This document shows positions 47,608 to 61,697 of a DNA stretch of 64,000 bases, one piece after another. Every line of letters begins with the position of its first letter. Position 1 is the stretch's first letter. The translations under genes and the position numbers were made by a program. The notes beneath the pieces are model-generated. The model saw nothing but the letters and a program-made list of their open reading frames with translations, ran no database searches and had not been told where the DNA came from. Where the stretch lies: contig CM082589.2 of assembly GCA_040954595.2 (NCBI GenBank), positions 12,152,001 through 12,216,000 on the forward strand. Reading direction: 5' to 3'. Source of the DNA: Balanoglossus misakiensis. Its lineage: Eukaryota; Hemichordata.

Positions 47608-48161
47608 GTAAGTATACAGCGCAGTCTCTTTTACCTTTTGTCTCTGATGCATTCAAATACTGCATGTTTCCTGAGCATAGGTGTAGCCATCACCACAGCA
47701 GAGCTTGGAGCGTTCTTGACATCGAATGCAAGATTACACTCTTCCCAATCAAAATCACTTTCGTAGCGCATAATGTCTTGATTGTCTTAGTTCAAGAAAC
47801 ATTATGCGCGACTGGCCAATTTTACAGCCTTTTGTCAACGCACATCCACTATGGAAATTCTCACTCCAGGCCAGATAGTGTAAATTTACATATGAGTCTA
47901 CAGGTATGCTTGAAGTCAAGTCAAGCATTTGCAAGGAACCCTCCTCCAGTACACAGGTCTTTGATTTCATGAAGGGAAGCCCTTGCCTCACAGTCACTGC
48001 CACATGATCTATGGAGGTGTGAACAACTTGATACCAGCCTAATATAAGTTGTAGGCACAATCACTCCACACACCCTTGCCATAATTCTGCAAGGTTTTTG
48101 CCATATCTGTACTGTAGAATGAGTAGCAAGGAATAAAATGGCGTCCTTTCTTAATTTCCAG

Positions 48162-48276
48162 TGCAAAACCCCTGTGATCCCAACCCATGTATGAATGGTG
48201 GATTTTGCCAGCAAACATCGTGCAATTTCTATTCATGCCAGTGTGTGAACTCTTACACAGGTGACATCTGTCAAAC
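48162..48276 (+). pseudogene. EGF4 copy, U4 (split by transposon)
   Basis: Exon end bases are at 49402-49403; the donor is at 49404. Confidence 0.82.
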
Positions 48277-49394
48277 CATAGACCCTAGAGAAAGAAGGAC
48301 GAGCAACTGCGGCAAAGATCAAAGGGTTTGGGGATTATCTGTATGATGATGTTCTTTTGCATATAATTAACACCCAGGACAGTTGGACAATGACTTCCTT
48401 ACTTCGGCACGTGTCGACCCCACCAGTGATGCGAAAACTTGCCACCAAACTGACACTCCTGCATTTCAGCAGCCACTGCGTTTTTTTCTAAAATTCTAAA
48501 AGTATTACGATGTCTGTGCTAATTATTATGGTCGTCTGTCGGATGAACGGTCATTTCTAGTGCCACAAGCTTCATTTAAAAATTGTAAACAAATCATCCA
48601 TGCCAAATTCCTGTTTAACTTGTGCAGATGTGTTCCATAAATGATTGCTGCGTTCAACCACGTTGCAGTTTTCTCGTCTTCTGCGAGATGTTCTAAGGTG
48701 TTTGTGATAACTTCACGCAAAACGCGAGACTTTGCGTTAGTTTATACACAGTTTATTTGTAAATTGGATTATTGGGATTTACCTGGAAATAATGTATGCA
48801 AAAGAACATCATTTCAAGAAAAAACTGGAGTTGCGCGTCCTTCTTGCATGTCCGACTGGGCACTCATATTTCTTGGTAACGCTGACACTTTTCGTAATAA
48901 TTTTATGTTTGCGTGAAGCATTGAAACAAAAATTGTGGTTTAGGGGCATTTTATTTCGCAGTGCGTGAACAATAAAACAGATTTCACGAAAACAATTTAT
49001 AAACAAACTGGCTGGATTTTCATGTGTGCGCTATTGCCGCCAGGCAACCCTCGGTACGGTTAGCTCACAGCCTTGTGAAATACCCGGACTGTTAGACAAA
49101 AGATGCTTGTTTTGGACGCTGTCAGACTCAGAGGTGCCAAATTCCTGTTTAACTTGTGCAGATGTGTTCCATAAATGATTGCTGCGTTCAACCACGTTGC
49201 AGTTTTCTCGTCTTCTGCGAGATGTTCTAAGGTGTTTGTGATAACTTCACGCAAAACGCGAGACTTTGCGTTAGTTTATACACAGTTTATTTGCAAATTG
49301 GATTATTGGGATTTACCTGGAAATAATGTATGCAAAAGAACATCATTTCAAGAAAAAACTGGAGTTGCGCGTCCTTCTTTCTCTAGGGTCCATG
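48277..49394. mobile_element. TIR transposon in EGF4, U4 (1118 bp)
   Basis: 534-bp repeats at 48601-49134 and 49135-49379 (partial). Shares ttatttgtaaatt with U3. Confidence 0.82.
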
Positions 49395-50192
49395 GTCAAA
49401 CAAGTGAGTATATACTTTCAAGACACCCTGCAAACAAACAAGCAATCTTTATTCCGTAGATCTTTAAGCATATTTATGCATTGTATATTTTGATGTGAAA
49501 CTTCAAATTTTATTGGTCTTGTTGCCAAACTTCTGAAGAAATGAGGATATTGTTTTGAAGGGTATTTTATCAGTAGATAACAAATACCATGGCCCTCCAT
49601 GCAAATACCCACATGGTAAATTAAAACTGTTACAGGTGTATTTGATTTAAGCAATAAAACACCCCCAGCCATGGTATACCACGAGATTTTGACCAGTTCA
49701 CGACATATACGCACGAGCGATAGCGAGTGCGTATATGGAGTTGAACTGGTCAAAATCGAGTGGTATACCATGGCTGGGGGTGTTTTATTGCTATTATATT
49801 ATGCCAGTATATTGAAACTTTGCATAAAACATTTTAAAAAGGCATTTTCTTTGACTATGATATATGACTGTGGTATATGGCTAATATATCCTGGTCACGT
49901 GTCGTGTCTCGACCAATCAAATAGCGTGATTTACACCATCAATATACTGGTATAATATAATTCCACATATGGATTACATGTGGGATAATATTGGGTGCTG
50001 GCAGTTTCAGTAAATGAACTGCTCTTAAAAGTTGGGTGTCAGGGCACCCTTGACTTCTTATTGTTCAGTTATACATTTAGGAGGCTCAGTTATAGGAGAA
50101 CCCGATAGAACCACAGCTGTAGGAATTAGGGAAATGGTCATACCCTAAAAAACTTATGTCACTACTATTTTTTTTTCATGCCATTGAAACAG

Positions 50193-50309
50193 AACAAACT
50201 CCATGTAGGCCAAGTCCATGCCTGAACAATGGGCGGTGTACTCAGCTGTCTTGTACAACTTATGAGTGTACTTGTCCAGGATGTTTCACCGGCACACACT
50301 GCAGCCAGT
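50193..50309 (+). CDS. EGF5 copy, U4 (intact)
   Basis: NNGRC as in U1 and U2. Confidence 0.8.
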
Positions 50310-50700
50310 GTAAAACTCATTAAAACAAACATTTGTCATGCAGGAACTAACATTTACAATCATGTCTCAATACATTGTCTGTTGGTCATACTTTATATTT
50401 TCATCTTCAGCATCACACCTTGGTCCTTGGGAATCGGTCACCTCAAAAATGATGTACAGCTGAAAGAAAACATGTTTATTTGAAGAAAAAACTGTTGATC
50501 GTTCATGAAAATTTTCCCTACACAAGATACATATACAGAGATTTTCATAGCCCCATAAGTGCGTCCCAGAATGAGCAAGTTGTTTTTGGAAGTGAAGTTC
50601 CGTTCAGTATTTACAGTAATGGTAATGATGATGTTTTCATCAAACAGATTTTGAAAGTAAATATTGCTGAGATAACATTAGGTTGCACTTTTTATTGCAG

Positions 50701-50823
50701 TCCAAGATCCAGGCCAGCGAAACAGCTGTCTCAACGGGGCTGTATGTAATGCAGTGGCCAACTCCTGCACGGCATATACCTGTGCCTGTACTGGTTGCTA
50801 TGAGGGTAACCGTTGTGAAATAT
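50701..50823 (+). CDS. EGF6 copy, U4 (first Cys is Gly)
   Basis: GGC as in U1 and U3. Confidence 0.78.
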
Positions 50824-51401
50824 GTAAGTTTCTGACGTACCGTAAATGACAATCTTTTGGGCACTTTCTCTTCATGGCAATTGAATTGTGTGGTAACTTC
50901 TCATTTCTAAAATTTCCCCAAGAGAAAAGAAAGGAAAAGGAAACAGAAATTTCATTTGTATGTCCGTGCAATTTAGGATAGGCACGAACTTGTGAGGAAG
51001 TGTACGAAGTTGGATGTTTTCATCACTCAAATATACAAGAGTTGCCTCTTGAAGACTAGTGTCTGTAGAGATAATTGTGCATGTGAGGTAATCTCTCCTA
51101 AGGTGGTGCACACCTCTTAGTATTAAGTAAAAGAGACGTCCTTAATTATCCTTACTATTTGGCTTGAAAAATCAATCTTACTAGGTGTTCTGATTAGAGA
51201 GGTGTCCATAAAGACAGGTTTTACTGTATTACCCAAAATAGAGACATTGTCCCTTCATCATATACTTAATGCGTGTTCTGGGTATGGTTCCAGTATAATG
51301 CTTGTGTCAAAGGATTTTGTTGTGGTGCAGGAATCATCTTTGGTTGAGGTGTAGCCATCTGCATTTCATGTGTTTTAAACTATTTTTTTTTCTGATTGTC
51401 A

Positions 51402-51521
51402 TTAACCCATGTGATCAGAATCCGTGTCAAAATGGAGGCTATTGTTCCAAAACACCAAATTCTTATACTGACTACACCTGTTACTGCCAGTAGTGTTGGA
51501 CTGGGGCCATCTGTGCCGTAG
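51402..51521 (+). pseudogene. EGF7 copy, U4 (TAG, no acceptor)
   Basis: Lesions unchanged. Confidence 0.78.
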
Positions 51522-51915
51522 GTGTGTCGAATTACTGTTTTATGACACAGCGTGGTATATAAACCCTCATTTTTGGTATTCTCAATGTGATAGATGGACC
51601 CATACACCAATAAATGGGGTGGAAGCATTACTAAGTTTCATCCTTTCAAAATTTGCTGATGTAGGGTCAAAATTGAGTGTGAGGTGCATGTTAAAAAGGA
51701 AAGCCTTCTGTATCATGTTGATGGCACATTTTTTTAATTTTTCAAGATTCTTACAGAAAAATCCTAGCAATAGCATCATTATGTTATTTTAAATGTAAAG
51801 GTTTGAAACAAGGAATGAAGACATTGCTCACATATTTAAACGAAATGAACATCACAAGTACATGTACAAGTTTTTGACAAGCAGGTAATTGATACTTTCC
51901 TTTTTGTTTTGGCAG

Positions 51916-52035
51916 CCATTGATCAGTTATACCCTATGCCTTGTCAAAATGGTGGCACATGCGTTGCGTGAGACGGCTGTTTCCTGTTTGACTGTATGTG
52001 TACCGAATGCTTCACTGGTGCCACATGTACAATGC
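51916..52035 (+). pseudogene. EGF8 copy, U4 (TGA)
   Basis: Lesion unchanged. Confidence 0.8.
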
Positions 52036-52330
52036 GTAAGTACTAACCAATATTATTTTATTCAATGCAAAACACTTGTTATATATTATATAATATAAGT
52101 ACGGTACACATATTAAAGCCCTGGTAACTCAAACTTTGGGCTAGCTTAATGTTATCACTATTTTTGTTTTCGGTTGCAACTGTGGTTTCTTGTCACACTC
52201 TAAAGGATTTCACAGCATTTGGTTTTTCAAAACAGCCCTTTGGTTGTTGTCATGTATACATGTACATGACTGTGGAGTGTAGTTTGTAGATTCTGTAATT
52301 TTGACAATATCTTGACTGCACATCCCACAG

Positions 52331-52453
52331 CTGTCAACCAGTGTCAACCCATCCAGTGTCGGAATGGTGGAAACTGTGTGCTGACGCCCAATTGGTGTAC
52401 TGAATTCACATGCTCCTGTACAAGCTGTTACTCCGGCGATTTATGTCAGACAT
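52331..52453 (+). CDS. EGF9 copy, U4 (intact)
   Basis: Module unchanged. Confidence 0.82.
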
Positions 52454-52837
52454 GTGAGTGATTTTAAATTTCAGATGAAGAGGAACATAATAACATAACA
52501 CATAATCGGCTTGCAGTTGGTTTCTTCCAACCTGTATCAAACAGTGAATAACGACACAATTTTGGGGAAATTTATTAAGAATGTGTGTGCCATAAAAGGG
52601 GATTGTGTATTTGACCAAATAACAACCTGCACCGTATGGTACACTAAGACACTATTACACCTGTGTCAAAATTTCATTACGTTTCTTTTGTTGAACATGG
52701 AAGAAATTTGTCACAGTGATGTTCTGTTGACCAACTGAGATTTTTACCACTCAACCCTGACTGCACAAATCTGTTTAAAGTATATGTAGTAAATATTAAC
52801 TGTACACAATTTATATCACTTTCTCTTCTGTGCACAG

Positions 52838-52954
52838 ATTTGAATCCGTGTCAGCCCAACCCTTGTCTAAACAGTGGATTCTGCCAGCAAGTGTCCTGCA
52901 CCGAGTTCAGATGCCAGAGTCCACGCTGTTTCATCGGAACCACGTGCGCTGAAC
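52838..52954 (+). CDS. EGF10 copy, U4 (one Cys lost)
   Basis: CQS motif shared. Confidence 0.78.
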
Positions 52955-53401
52955 GTAAGCAAACCAGTGTCAGATTTCCCGCACAAAGTAGAAATCGCTG
53001 GGCTTTGTCATTGATATTGTCTCAATAAAGTTGCCTGTGATTGTGCAGCTAACCAAGAGACTTATATGCACTACGGTAGCCATGATGAATACTTTCATTG
53101 ACTCAAATGCTCATCAGTGTAGATGTTGCTATTTTTCCAACCGTAAATTGAAACATCAGAAAGTTATGACATCAACTACCCCCACCCCCACCCCACCCAC
53201 CCCCAACTAGTAAATATTATAAGATTCAGTAATTATGATAAAGATGGTAGCACCAAGCTTGGATCAAGTGGTCTTCATTATCCTTCACACATGAACATGA
53301 TCACACGGATGTGCAATCTTCTGACAGTCTGCTACAGATTTCACTTCCCACTCAAGTGTGTAAGACCCTAATGTGATACTTTTCATTTCTCTCACCCTTA
53401 G

Positions 53402-53524
53402 CGATCAACCAGTGTCTTCTAAACCCATGTCTGAATAACGGAGTGTATCAGCCACTTCAAGGCTCCTGCTCAATCTACACCTGCAACTGTCCAACCTGCT
53501 ACACTGGGCAAACATGTGTTACAT
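53402..53524 (+). CDS. EGF11 copy, U4 (Cys to Tyr)
   Basis: Unchanged from U2 and U3. Confidence 0.78.
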
Positions 53525-55463
53525 GTAAGTCACAAGTTTTTAGGTCCCATTGGTATGTACCATGGGAACTTATGGGATTGGTTACGTCTGTATGTATGGA
53601 TGGATGGATGGATGTATGTCTGTATGTCCGTCCACATGAAAAACTTGAAAACCGCAGCGCGTTTGACCTCGATATTTGGCGTGTAGATGCAGGCAGGGCT
53701 GTAGATGGGAGTTTGTTCAAATGAAGATGTCATTGCCAAAAATATGCAAATTAGCTGGGAAAATGTGAAATTGGTCAAAACTCAAAAACTGGACAACCAC
53801 TGGTCATATTGATTTGAAAAATGGTATGCATGTACCTTATATCAACCTCATACAACCCTGTATGTTTTGAGCTAATATTATCGATTTCCTATTTTTTTTG
53901 CATTTTTTTGTATTTTTCCATGTTATTGGTAAAAGTCTTTGAAATTTAGTATGAAGCCTCCTAATGTTGTCTAAGTAACCATAGTTTTGTTCAAATTGTT
54001 GCAAAATTTGCATATCTATAATTTTGAGCATTATTTGCCATTTTTGGTCAAAAAATGTTTTTCTTTAAAACCTCATGCCAGATTGCTTTGCAATTTGGTA
54101 GGCATGTTCGTAGGGGTAACCTAAATAATATGTTGTAAAAAATGTGATATTTGCATAAATGTGTTATCGGGGAAACTTTTGCAATTTTTGTCAAAAATTG
54201 TTTTCACTGAAACCGCTTGTCCTATTGCATTGAACTTAGGCAGCATGTTCCTTGTAGTGATTGAAGTAAGATATTGTACAATTTTGGTGATATTTTCATA
54301 TTTGTGTTTTTGCCACTTTTGAACAAATATTTTCTGTGAAACTGCTTGTTGGATTGCTTTGAAATTAGTTTTTTCTCTGATTGCTTTGAAATTTAGGATA
54401 TAATTTCATAACACATACCTGTATATGTGCAACTTTTATTCAATTCTGAGATCAGAAAGATTAAATATTTAGCGAGTTTTTTTGGTAAGTTTCTTTGTTT
54501 TTGGTTAGCAAATCTTCTCCTAAACAAATTGTCCAGTTGTTTTTAAAGTTACTATTTACAAGGAGTTGTTACCTCGAACAAAGACATGTTTACATAACTT
54601 AAATAGGCCAGCTGTTACAGAGACCACCAGCTATCACATTTTAATTACCAGTGGCAGGTCAGTGTGTGTCTGTTCCAGGGCTGACTGAAAGAAGTTGCTT
54701 CGCATATGTGTTTGTGTACAGACAATTTTTGGTCAATTTCTTTTTCTAGCACCACTTGTAAGACTGCCATGACACATGACAGTTTATTGGGCATGTTCCT
54801 TGTTAATGTTTTTACATTGCATATTTCTATATGGTCAGATCATAAGTGCTTGCAAATGTCACCTGTAATTTTTATTCTGCTGTGTCACTGTTTCCGCATA
54901 ATCCTCAAATGTCATCAGATCTCCGAATGTGATGAAAACAGTGTGTTTTGAGTGGGTTTTTTTAATGACCTTTTGGGTTAAAAGTGGCAAAAATGGCAAT
55001 TTTGTCTTCAAAGGGGTCAATAAGACTGACTTTTTTGGAATCAGCACCATTTTTTACATTGAATGGACTAGTCTGCTCAAACTTTCCTTACCAAAAATTC
55101 TGTTTAATCTTCTGTAACATGTATACTAGTGTACATGTAGCTGCCTGATAGTTTGCCCTGTGTGTGTAATTGCTGAGTGACATAACGCATTCTGTGATTG
55201 ATGCAGTCACGTAACCACCAATCGAACGATTGTTATAAGGAGAACTGCACGACCTTTAACCGCATTAGCATACCTGATTTTTAGGGCTCGATATTACCTC
55301 TGAGGACGCAATATTTAAGTTGAAGTTTTTTTATTTTATCATATTAGAGCAAGAAGACTTGTCTTTTATGTAAAAGAAATAGACCCTAATATACAGAGTG
55401 CATTTTGAAACGATAGGCAGTTCCGGCCCATAGCCTAATTCTTCATTTTTCTGTCATGCGTAG

Positions 55464-55579
55464 GAATTGATTAGTGCTAACAACCCATGTCAAAATGGCA
55501 GCACTTGCCAACCCTAACCTCGTGTGTGGCATTGACGTGCACCTGCCAAGGATGCTTTACTTGGAGCGCTGTGAAAATT
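55464..55579 (+). pseudogene. EGF12 copy, U4 (decayed)
   Basis: tacttggagc variant, shared with U3. Confidence 0.7.
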
Positions 55580-55975
55580 GTCAGTCAGTTTCTTTTGTCA
55601 AATTAATCAATATGTGTGGGACTGCTATACATGTATATAAAACAGAATACTGCGATGGAAAATTCTATAACTTAATGTTTCAGTGGATATATGACTTAAA
55701 GTTAGCAGTATGCAGTGAATTCAACAGAAAGTGTAATTTCCTCTTGTGTGAGCTCTGTGCGACTGTGCCAATGAAAATCTCACCACAAACAAAAATGACA
55801 GGTATACACTGTATATTAGCAGCTTTGTCTCTGTAATAGCCATAGTGTTTTGAAGTTGAAAACTTGCAAAGTGTGCAGTTTTATTCACACTACAAAGGAA
55901 ACATTGTTGAAACGGATTATCTGTGTACATTGTCAAACTGTACACTTGTCGCGAGATTTATTCTCAATTATATTA

Positions 55976-56407
55976 CTAGTATATCATGCTACCGTCTGCA
56001 ACTCTGATTGGACGAGAGCTAAATCCAGCGATGCTAAAATACTCAATAATGCACTGCTGGCAGTGGTAAAACGGGCTTTCTGTTTGCCACATGGGTTTGT
56101 TCTTTAGGTTGTTGTATGTGTTTACACCCATCATGTTTATTGTAGAACCAGGGTCGATCAGTGAGGCAACTGCTGTTTGTTCTATCTGCACTGTTACTCG
56201 AGGCCTCCTGCCATTTGATTGTTGTACAGTGAAGCAGTATTCATCTCCCGAGCTGTCTTCCACTTTATGCACAGCTTTGACAGTTTTATCCTTGTCTACC
56301 CTATTTGCCTTGCCTTTTGAATGGTAGCATTTGGCTAAATGGTTAGGTTTGCCACACTTCCTGCATGACTTGCCTTTAGCTGGACATACTGAGTCATGTG
56401 GTACCAT
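55976..56407 (-). pseudogene. Gag/protease relic, U4
   Basis: Protein unchanged from the other units. Confidence 0.75.
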
Positions 56408-57723
56408 TATTAAAATAGGGGCCAGTCATCAAAACGTAAGTGAGCCAAAAAACTACAGGTCAGATAAATTGTTTTCTCGTAAATTCAACATTAGAATCAA
56501 ATTTGGCGTTGGAAACAAACGGCGGGTCGCCAGTTCCTGGTCTGGAGGCTGGTAGAGTCACGTCTTGAAGACTGGCCCCTATTTTAATAATGGCATTGTC
56601 ATGACCGGCCAACCTTTGACCTCGGAGACCACAATGTAGAGCTATCGATCAGCTTTTCGCGTTTCAATCAAACATTGCAATCACGGGCTAAAATCACTAA
56701 CTAGTTGATACCTTTTTCGGTGTTTCATCTAACCTTTGAAAGGAGTATAATAAAAATGAAATGACCGCACGTAATGTGCATTTCTTGTTCACGTGTGGGG
56801 ACTATATGTGTGCGTAATGATCCAAATGCAAGGGGTCGTGTGAACAGGCCTTAAATAATGAGTTTGCGTTAAATAATGAGTTTGCGTTAAATAATAAGTT
56901 GACAAACGGCGCGAGTGCATTTTTTCATGGTTTAGAAATCACTTATTTATATATAATTCATTATATAATGTAAATCACTCATGATATATATATAATAGAC
57001 TTGCACTTAAATTATTTATAAATCACTCATGATATATATATAATACACTTAAATTTTTTTTATTTATAAATAATTAATTATATATAAATAATTATGTACA
57101 TCACTCATGATATATATATAATAGACTGACACTGACATTGTTTATAAATAATTTATTATATATAAATAAAAGAGCATAAAATACATTTTATGTATATAAT
57201 TGAATCGACTTGAAATTATTTATAAATAAATTGTCAGGACTTAAATGGTTTGCAAATCTATAATTACATACATATAAGTATGTTAAATAACGACTTTTGA
57301 ACAAATAATTTAGCTAAATAATAAGTTAACACATGGCACCCCATACAAACATTACGTCCAGTCCAAATATTCTGCCAATTTTACATCCAATGCATTCAAA
57401 TAGTGGACTGCTTCGCTTTCATCCAGTTTTCATGTGCATCGTATAAGTAGACTTTTGTTTTGTCCCGTCTTTTCACCGAATTTGCTCTTTTCCAAATCTC
57501 CGACACAGACTATGATCGTCACATTCTTGTCTGTTGTTAGAACAGCACACTGCCATATGGCATTGACTGTATACAGTTTCTGTTACCAATATCTCTGGTT
57601 TGGCATTTTCCTGTCCTCAATCTTTTGCCAGGGATTTTTGTGTCCCCAACCCGCGTGAGAATCCCACGTCTTTGAAGGTATGACTGTGACTATAAGATTC
57701 TATAAATCTCTGTTTATTTTCAG

Positions 57724-57854
57724 CACAAACATCATGTGCTGATTGCCCAGCTGGTAACCAATGTCCAAATGGTAACACTGTGATTTTATGCTCGGCTGGT
57801 TATTACAGTTCGGCCTTGGACAAAGGATGTCTCGCTGTACCTCTTGCATAACAG
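57724..57854 (+). pseudogene. GCC1 copy, U4 (frameshift)
   Basis: Lesion unchanged. Confidence 0.72.
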
Positions 57855-58108
57855 GTAAACTTCTACCCACCAACCTTTATTTCCAACATCAAACATTAGG
57901 TCAGGTAATTTACTAACTGAAAAATAGGATGGGAACATTTTCCATTTCTGTATTTAAAATTTACTGATATAATATATGAATGAAAAAATGACAATTTTTC
58001 CAAATTTGAATAGACCTCTATTTATGAAAATAATTAAAATTTGCGCCAATTTTTTACAGTGGTATTCAAAGGTTAACTTGGTGTGTATATTCTTTGTTTG
58101 ATTTACAG

Positions 58109-58242
58109 ATCAGCCGGTGCTGAACAGTGTACTATTTGTGAGCAAGGGTACGCCTGCACAGATCCCAGTGCATCGCAATTCAAGTGTACCAAGGGTTACG
58201 TGTCATTGGCTGGTGCAACAAACTGTACCAGATGTACAAATG
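58109..58242 (+). CDS. GCC2 copy, U4 (open)
   Basis: Module unchanged; caagtcattgc downstream as in U3. Confidence 0.7.
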
Positions 58243-58625
58243 GTAAGATTGTGGTACTTGTTCAGTTTGCTGTGTGATGAAACTGAGTGGTATGTGTGTA
58301 TGCATGTATGTGTTTACAACAGATTTTCAAGTCATTGCGACTGGGGTTATGTATGTGTGTGTATGTATGTATGTATGTGTTTACAACAGATTATCAACTC
58401 AGTGCGAAATCTTGCGAGACCCGGTTAGCCATGTGAGATCTCGCAGAGTCTTATGATATTCAGAAAATGGTTGATTAGAAATGACGTTTAATGTCCTCCA
58501 AAGAATTTTCTACATGCCCGTATACTTGTCTCAGAATTATGAAGTGAATCATCTCAAGTAATTTGTTATTTTAAATGACACTGTATCACAAATACTTCAC
58601 TAAAAACCTCATTTTCTTTAATCAG

Positions 58626-58823
58626 ATGAAATAAGTGAGGAGCCTGCACGCACATCCCGTCTTCTGTGCCCTGCTGGACAATCGTGTTCAGATCCAATGT
58701 AAGATCCGCTTGACTGTGGCAATGGTGAATATGCTATGGAAGGCGACGGCACATGCACGCCTTGTCCAGCAGGATCCAAGTGTCCAACCATGTCACCCGT
58801 AGTTGATTGTTCAACAGTTACTG
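58626..58823 (+). pseudogene. GCC3 copy, U4 (TAA)
   Basis: Lesion unchanged. Confidence 0.78.
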
Positions 58824-59048
58824 GTAAGTTGGGCTGCAAATTACTCTTATGACTTCCCTGTGTTATAGCATGACATACACAGAAAATTAAACTGTTATGC
58901 TCATTGGAGTTGATATTGTGATGCACTTTGAAAAACACAATGATTCCACTGAAGAGGTATTGTACAGTAACACCTGTGATTACGGACATCTCTCTAATAA
59001 GGGATCGTTGGACCAAACCAATCGTTCTTTGAATTTTTTCTGTGATAG

Positions 59049-59145
59049 GTTCATACTCGCTAGGTTCGGCCAAGTCCTTCTGGTTATGAATGCACAACTA
59101 CAAATGTCACACAGTGCGCTACAGGGAAGTAAAGTGTTGAAGGAG
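59049..59145 (+). pseudogene. GCC4 copy, U4 (TAA)
   Basis: Lesion unchanged. Confidence 0.7.
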
Positions 59146-60083
59146 GTAAGTCTTGAAATCTCTTTTCTTCTGGTCTCGATTTGAACATGGTTCCACAAGT
59201 TGTTTACATCACTTGTAGTTTTACATATTTTTTTAGTTCAACAGCTATGCTATACATGGTGTCCTGAGAAGTCGACCAGTATGAGAAGTCGGTATCGGCC
59301 AGTACGAGAAGTCGGCCTGTGGGAGAGAACCCTGGTACTTTGTGTTATATATAACTGTTTCACTACGAAATGTTTCCTTGATGTACAGGAGCTGAGATAT
59401 TTGTACAAATAGCCGATGAATTTTAAAACTGTCTGTTCACTTTTCATGTACGTCACCGGGGTACGTCAACATCAGTCACCTGCACTTCTTGAGCTGCGCC
59501 AGTAGTCTGTTCCTTGTCACGTTTGTTTGTTTGTTTGTTTGGTGTTGTCTCAGAAAGTATGAATATACACATACATCTTCTATGTATTTTAGTAGGCTTT
59601 GAAACAACTCCCTTTAATCAGAAATGTCACAGGAATTTGGCGAACAACCTAAGCTCCTTACGCGGATACGGGGATGGGGAACTGGTACGGATGCCAGACG
59701 CCATTATTTGAAATGACGCCATTGTGTTGTCAAGAATTTGGGAAATCCGTCCAAATGAAAATATTTAGTGCAATTATATTTTATTAAGTGTTGTTATAAG
59801 TAATCTGGGTCATCACTGCACTATTCGGGTACAAGTTCAACAACTGGCCGACTTCTCATACGCGCGTAGTGGCTGACTTCTAATCTGGCCGACTTCTCAT
59901 GTATTCCTATACATTAGTGAAAATTGGGGAAACTGGTGTTTTCAGACAACTTATGAAGTCCCTTTCGCAATATTAACTCTAAAACAGCGGGTGATATTCC
60001 TTTTAAAATTTAACCAAATAAGCATACTTGAACTCTGTCATATCGGCAAAACACTCACTACACAAGCTGCTGTTATTCTACAG

Positions 60084-60300
60084 ACATGACATGTGCTGAT
60101 TGCGGCGTAGGTAACTACTGTCCAGATGGGTCAGACAGCCCCATTCCTTGTCCATCAAGTTATTATGCTGACACAGCCACAGAAGTATCCTGTACCCCTT
60201 GCGATCCAGGCTGTCAGTGTGCAGCAACATCACCCACTTGCCTGCACATCAAGAACCTACTCTCTGGGACCATCAACAACATGTACTCCCCTTCTACCAG
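60084..60300 (+). CDS. GCC5 copy at the U4/U5 join (open)
   Basis: Complete exon, unchanged. Confidence 0.75.
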
Positions 60301-61120
60301 GTTTGTAGTCGTCTTAGTCGTAAAAACATATTTAAGGTGTTGGGCACCTCGAAATAAAGGGTCGTCTGATCATGTTAAAATTAATACTGATGATACTATG
60401 ACTTCTAAACATTTAATCTATGGAATAAAAATTGGGGGTCAACCATCTAGAGTTTTGAAAAAGCGCCCTTTATCTAGCACCTCTTTCAGATTTTGCCAGG
60501 CTCGTAGATTTTTGTAAAATGGCCTCAAAAATAAGAATTTTGGAAGGTTTGTCATATTTTTTCACCATTGTAGAATCTAAATGTTCTGAATTATTTTATT
60601 TTTAGCAATTTTGAGATTGCTTCATGTTCAGTATGATAATCGCATGTCAATACAACTGTTACATTAAAGGAAAAGTTCAAATCCGCCTAAAACCACATTG
60701 CATTGGTACCTAGTTAAGTTGTCCTCACTTCTGACGCAAAATTTTGATGTGCAATGCACGTGTCTGTGAAATTGACGAATAAAAAAATTGTATACCAGTG
60801 CAAAATTAAAAACTCCCTGTGCAGCCTTCTTGGCAACTGCATGCTGGGAAAAGTACTCGGATGATGACGAAAAAGTTTCGGGGTTCCGGGTAGTGCTACC
60901 CCGGAATACAATGTTGGGTGCAGACTCCAACTATGGAAAAGAGATGCAGAATGTCATGTGATATAGTAGTGAAAACAAATACACGTTGGTTCACGTATTT
61001 CAGCTCTCAGCAATCAGGGTGCATTAAAAGGCCTTGATTGGTGTGATATTCACAATTGATGATTATAAATACTTACAGTTGTATACTGTTTTATTTTGTA
61101 AATATTGTGTACATTTGCAG

Positions 61121-61250
61121 CAATGAATCCGTGCGAACACAAACCTTAACCCATGCCGGAATGCTGGTACTTGCCAAGCAATCCAGGGATCTTGTACAGG
61201 CGTCACATGTCTATGTGCTGGCTGCTACCTGGGCTTCACATGTGAAACAC
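61121..61250 (+). pseudogene. EGF1 copy, U5 (frameshift)
   Basis: Extra T kept. Confidence 0.8.
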
Positions 61251-61480
61251 GTGAGTACAGTACTTTGTCATTTATTAAAAAATCTAAGTGCTGAGGTACA
61301 TTGTAGTAATAATAGCAGGTGTAGTCATTATCATCATCATCATCATCTTTAAGTCAGTCATATGATCGGTAATAAAAACAGTAAAATCACCAGTATAAAA
61401 ACATAACAGAGAAATAATGAACGTGTACTGGTGTTACCATAGGTAACTGTTGTATAAAATTTTGAATTCCTGTCTTCCAG

Positions 61481-61603
61481 TTCCTAATCCATGCTTCACT
61501 AGTCCTTGTCTCAATGGAGGTACCTGCCAACAACAGGCAAATTCTTGTACTGCCACCATTGGCATGTGCACAGAGTGTTACTAGGGAAACAGGTGTGAGA
61601 CAA
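61481..61603 (+). pseudogene. EGF2 copy, U5 (TAG)
   Basis: Stop kept. Confidence 0.8.
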
Positions 61604-61697
61604 GTAAGTTTGAATCTATAGCAGTTAATAATGATAATTATCATTTTTTTTTATTATGATTTAAACTTCACTGATGTTGTACAAACACAAAAATAGA

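Larger units (their letters stand above)
45240..60146 (+). repeat. Tandem unit U4 (14.9 kb)
   Basis: Fourth copy, 14,907 bases. It matches U3 at the T in tacttggagc (EGF12), the T in caagtcattgc after GCC2, and the T in ttatttgtaaatt of the first 534-bp repeat. It has a private T in gatttatact near 46760. Confidence 0.97.
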
